The notes under the pieces: generated by a model
The model's input: the letters and a program-made list of their open reading frames with translations, nothing else
The model's database searches: none
Told to the model about the DNA's origin: nothing
Position numbers and translations under genes: made by a program
Assembly: GCA_024346935.1 (NCBI GenBank)
Contig: AP024878.1
Span: 62,001 to 126,000, forward strand
Direction: 5' to 3'
DNA: 64,000 bases
Source of the DNA: Vibrio inusitatus
Lineage (GTDB): Bacteria > Pseudomonadota > Gammaproteobacteria > Enterobacterales > Vibrionaceae
In this document: one piece after another, positions 61,760 to 64,000 of the stretch
How the letters are laid out: every line of letters starts with the position of its first letter
How positions within the stretch are numbered: the stretch's first letter is position 1

Positions 61760-64000
61760 GTGAAAGACTTATTAAACTTTCTAAAAGCACAGCATAAGAC
61801 TGAAGAATTTGATGCAATCAAAATCGGTCTATCTTCACCAGACATGATTCGTTCATGGTCTTTTGGTGAAGTTAAAAAGCCTGAGACAATCAACTATCGT
61901 ACGTTCAAACCTGAGCGCGATGGTCTGTTCTGTGCACGTATCTTTGGCCCAGTTAAAGATTACGAATGTCTATGTGGCAAATACAAGCGTCTGAAGCACC
62001 GCGGAGTTATCTGTGAGAAGTGTGGCGTAGAAGTTACACAAACTAAAGTTCGTCGTGACCGCATGGGCCACATCGAACTAGCGTCGCCTGTAGCGCACAT
62101 TTGGTTCCTAAAATCACTACCGTCTCGTATCGGTCTACTAATGGATATCCCACTGCGTGATATCGAACGTGTTCTTTACTTCGAGATGTACGTAGTAACA
62201 GAAGCGGGTATGACTGATCTAGAAAAAGGTCAGATGCTTACTGAAGAAGAGTATCTGGACAAACTAGAAGAGTGGGGTGACGAGTTCACTGCTAAGATGG
62301 GTGCAGAAGCGATCAAAGATCTGCTTTCTACCATGGATCTTGTGCAAGAAGCTGAACTAATGCGCGAAGAGTTAGAAACAACTAACTCTGAAACTAAGCG
62401 TAAGAAAGTTACTAAGCGCTTGAAGTTGGTTGAAGCATTCGTATCATCAGGTAACAACCCTGAGTGGATGATTCTGACTGTACTTCCAGTACTTCCGCCA
62501 GATCTACGTCCTCTAGTACCACTAGATGGCGGTCGCTTTGCGACTTCAGATCTGAACGACCTATATCGTCGTGTTATCAACCGTAACAACCGTTTGAAGC
62601 GTCTACTAGAGCTATCTGCTCCGGACATCATCGTACGTAACGAAAAACGTATGCTGCAAGAGTCTGTTGATGCGCTTCTAGATAACGGTCGTCGCGGTCG
62701 TGCCATTACAGGCTCTAACAAACGTCCTTTGAAATCTCTTGCTGATATGATCAAGGGTAAACAAGGTCGTTTCCGTCAGAACCTTCTTGGTAAGCGTGTA
62801 GACTACTCTGGCCGTTCTGTAATCACAGTAGGTCCATACCTTCGTCTGCACCAGTGTGGTCTTCCTAAGAAGATGGCACTTGAGCTATTTAAGCCATTCA
62901 TCTACAGCAAGCTTGAGCTTCGTGGTTTAGCGACAACGATTAAAGCAGCTAAGAAAATGGTTGAGCGTGAAGAAGCAGTAGTTTGGGATATCCTGGATGA
63001 AGTTATTCGCGAACACCCAGTGCTATTGAACCGTGCACCGACACTTCACCGTCTAGGTATCCAAGCGTTCGAACCAGTACTAATCGAAGGTAAAGCGATT
63101 CAGCTACACCCACTTGTGTGTGCTGCGTACAACGCCGACTTCGATGGTGACCAGATGGCGGTACACGTACCTCTAACTCTGGAAGCTCAGCTTGAAGCAC
63201 GTACACTGATGATGTCGACAAACAACATTCTGTCGCCAGCGTCAGGTGATCCTATCATCGTACCTTCTCAGGACGTTGTATTGGGTCTTTACTACATGAC
63301 TCGTGACAAGATCAACGTGAAAGGTGAAGGCATGTACCTTGCTGGCCCAGAAGAGGCTGAAAAGGCATACCGCACTAAGAGCGCTGAACTTCACGCACGT
63401 GTAAAAGTTCGTATTACTGAAACCATCAAAGATGAAGACGGTAATAGCACGACAGAAACTAAGATGGTAGATACTACTGTCGGTCGTGCAATGCTATGGC
63501 AGATCGTTCCATCGGGCCTACCGTTTGAACTAGTAAACCAGAAGCTAGGCAAGAAACAGATTTCTAAGCTTCTAGATGAGGCTTACCGTAAGCTTGGTCT
63601 TAAAGACACTGTTATCTTCGCTGACCAAATCATGTACACAGGTTTTGCTTACGCGGCACTATCTGGCGTATCTGTTGGTATCGATGATATGGTTGTTCCT
63701 CAAGCTAAGTACGATGAGATCGAATCAGCTGAAGAAGAAGTACGTGAAATCCAAGACCAGTACCAATCAGGTCTGGTAACTGCGGGTGAGCGTTACAACA
63801 AAGTTATCGATATCTGGGCGTCTACGAACGACCGCGTTGCGAAAGCAATGATGGATAACTTGTCTTCTGAAACTGTGATCAACAGTGACGGTGAAGAAGA
63901 ACAACAAGAATCGTTCAACAGCATCTACATGATGGCCGATTCCGGTGCTCGTGGTTCTGCTGCGCAGATTCGTCAGCTTGCTGGTATGCGTGGTCTGATG
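61760..64000 (+). CDS. rpoC: DNA-directed RNA polymerase subunit beta', partial (3' end outside window)
   Basis: First 747 codons of a protein that is about 1400 aa in relatives; the frame is open to the window end. Starts at GTG 61760 with AGGAG just upstream ([19 protein letters not shown]). The zinc-binding [19 protein letters not shown] lies near residues 70-88, and the magnesium-chelating NADFDGD is at about 458-464. Confidence 0.97.
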   Translation, partial: MKDLLNFLKAQHKTEEFDAIKIGLSSPDMIRSWSFGEVKKPETINYRTFKPERDGLFCARIFGPVKDYECLCGKYKRLKHRGVICEKCGVEVTQTKVRRDRMGHIELASPVAHIWFLKSLPSRIGLLMDIPLRDIERVLYFEMYVVTEAGMTDLEKGQMLTEEEYLDKLEEWGDEFTAKMGAEAIKDLLSTMDLVQEAELMREELETTNSETKRKKVTKRLKLVEAFVSSGNNPEWMILTVLPVLPPDLRPLVPLDGGRFATSDLNDLYRRVINRNNRLKRLLELSAPDIIVRNEKRMLQESVDALLDNGRRGRAITGSNKRPLKSLADMIKGKQGRFRQNLLGKRVDYSGRSVITVGPYLRLHQCGLPKKMALELFKPFIYSKLELRGLATTIKAAKKMVEREEAVVWDILDEVIREHPVLLNRAPTLHRLGIQAFEPVLIEGKAIQLHPLVCAAYNADFDGDQMAVHVPLTLEAQLEARTLMMSTNNILSPASGDPIIVPSQDVVLGLYYMTRDKINVKGEGMYLAGPEEAEKAYRTKSAELHARVKVRITETIKDEDGNSTTETKMVDTTVGRAMLWQIVPSGLPFELVNQKLGKKQISKLLDEAYRKLGLKDTVIFADQIMYTGFAYAALSGVSVGIDDMVVPQAKYDEIESAEEEVREIQDQYQSGLVTAGERYNKVIDIWASTNDRVAKAMMDNLSSETVINSDGEEEQQESFNSIYMMADSGARGSAAQIRQLAGMRGLM

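Overview
The window is core chromosome of a gamma-proteobacterium of the family Vibrionaceae, most likely a Vibrio. Evidence: the 16S and 23S sequences; a VexRAB-type efflux operon; and neighbourhoods shared with enteric and Vibrio chromosomes (sthA-fabR-yijD-trmA, ftsYEX-rpoH, plsB/dgkA/lexA/dinF, and the thrU-tyrU-glyT-thrT-tufB-secE-nusG-rplKAJL-rpoBC cluster). I see no phage, insertion sequence, CRISPR array or plasmid gene. Species cannot be settled from the sequence alone.

Layout. 1-4115: distal part of an rRNA operon (spacer, 23S, 5S, tRNA-Thr, second 5S, the E. coli rrnD arrangement) ending in a tandem array of 5S 3' tails plus terminator. 4217-15323: an outer-membrane-type hypothetical protein, ilvY/ilvC, ubiK, the efflux operon vexR-vexA-vexB with a perfect palindromic operator, rep, and a cytochrome c5. 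15618-16735: tRNA cluster Arg-His-(pseudo Pro)-Pro-His-Pro followed by a tandem array of tRNA-Pro 3' tails plus terminator. 16780-34982: a DUF1145 gene, rsmD, ftsY-ftsE-ftsX, rpoH, a gene-free stretch with paired DnaA-box-like sites, glpE-glpG, ubiC-ubiA, plsB, dgkA, lexA-dinF, sthA, fabR-yijD, trmA, murI and a membrane-anchored RRM protein. 35164-46695: two complete rRNA operons in direct tandem (16S-Glu-23S-5S, then 16S-Ile-Ala-23S-5S-Asp-Trp). 46988-51874: pssA, a GNAT acetyltransferase, murB-birA, coaA. 52035-64000: the tRNA-tufB operon and the secE-nusG-rplKAJL-rpoBC transcription/translation cluster, with rpoC cut by the window end.

How it works together. The window is dominated by growth machinery: rRNA, tRNA, EF-Tu, ribosomal proteins, RNA polymerase, and signal-recognition and division genes. 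Five promoters (rrn, tRNA-tufB, rplK, rplJ) have near-consensus -10 boxes followed by GC-rich discriminators, as expected for growth-rate and stringent control. Stress and defence functions are interspersed: LexA with two SOS boxes, RpoH, and the VexR-controlled efflux pump.

Most worth a second look: the two rRNA/tRNA-tail repeat arrays, which resemble in plan the rtT repeats of the E. coli tyrT operon and share a short linker with each other; terminator-like hairpins lying just before distal stable-RNA genes; the decayed tRNA-Pro; and the mirrored DnaA-box-like pairs between rpoH and glpE.
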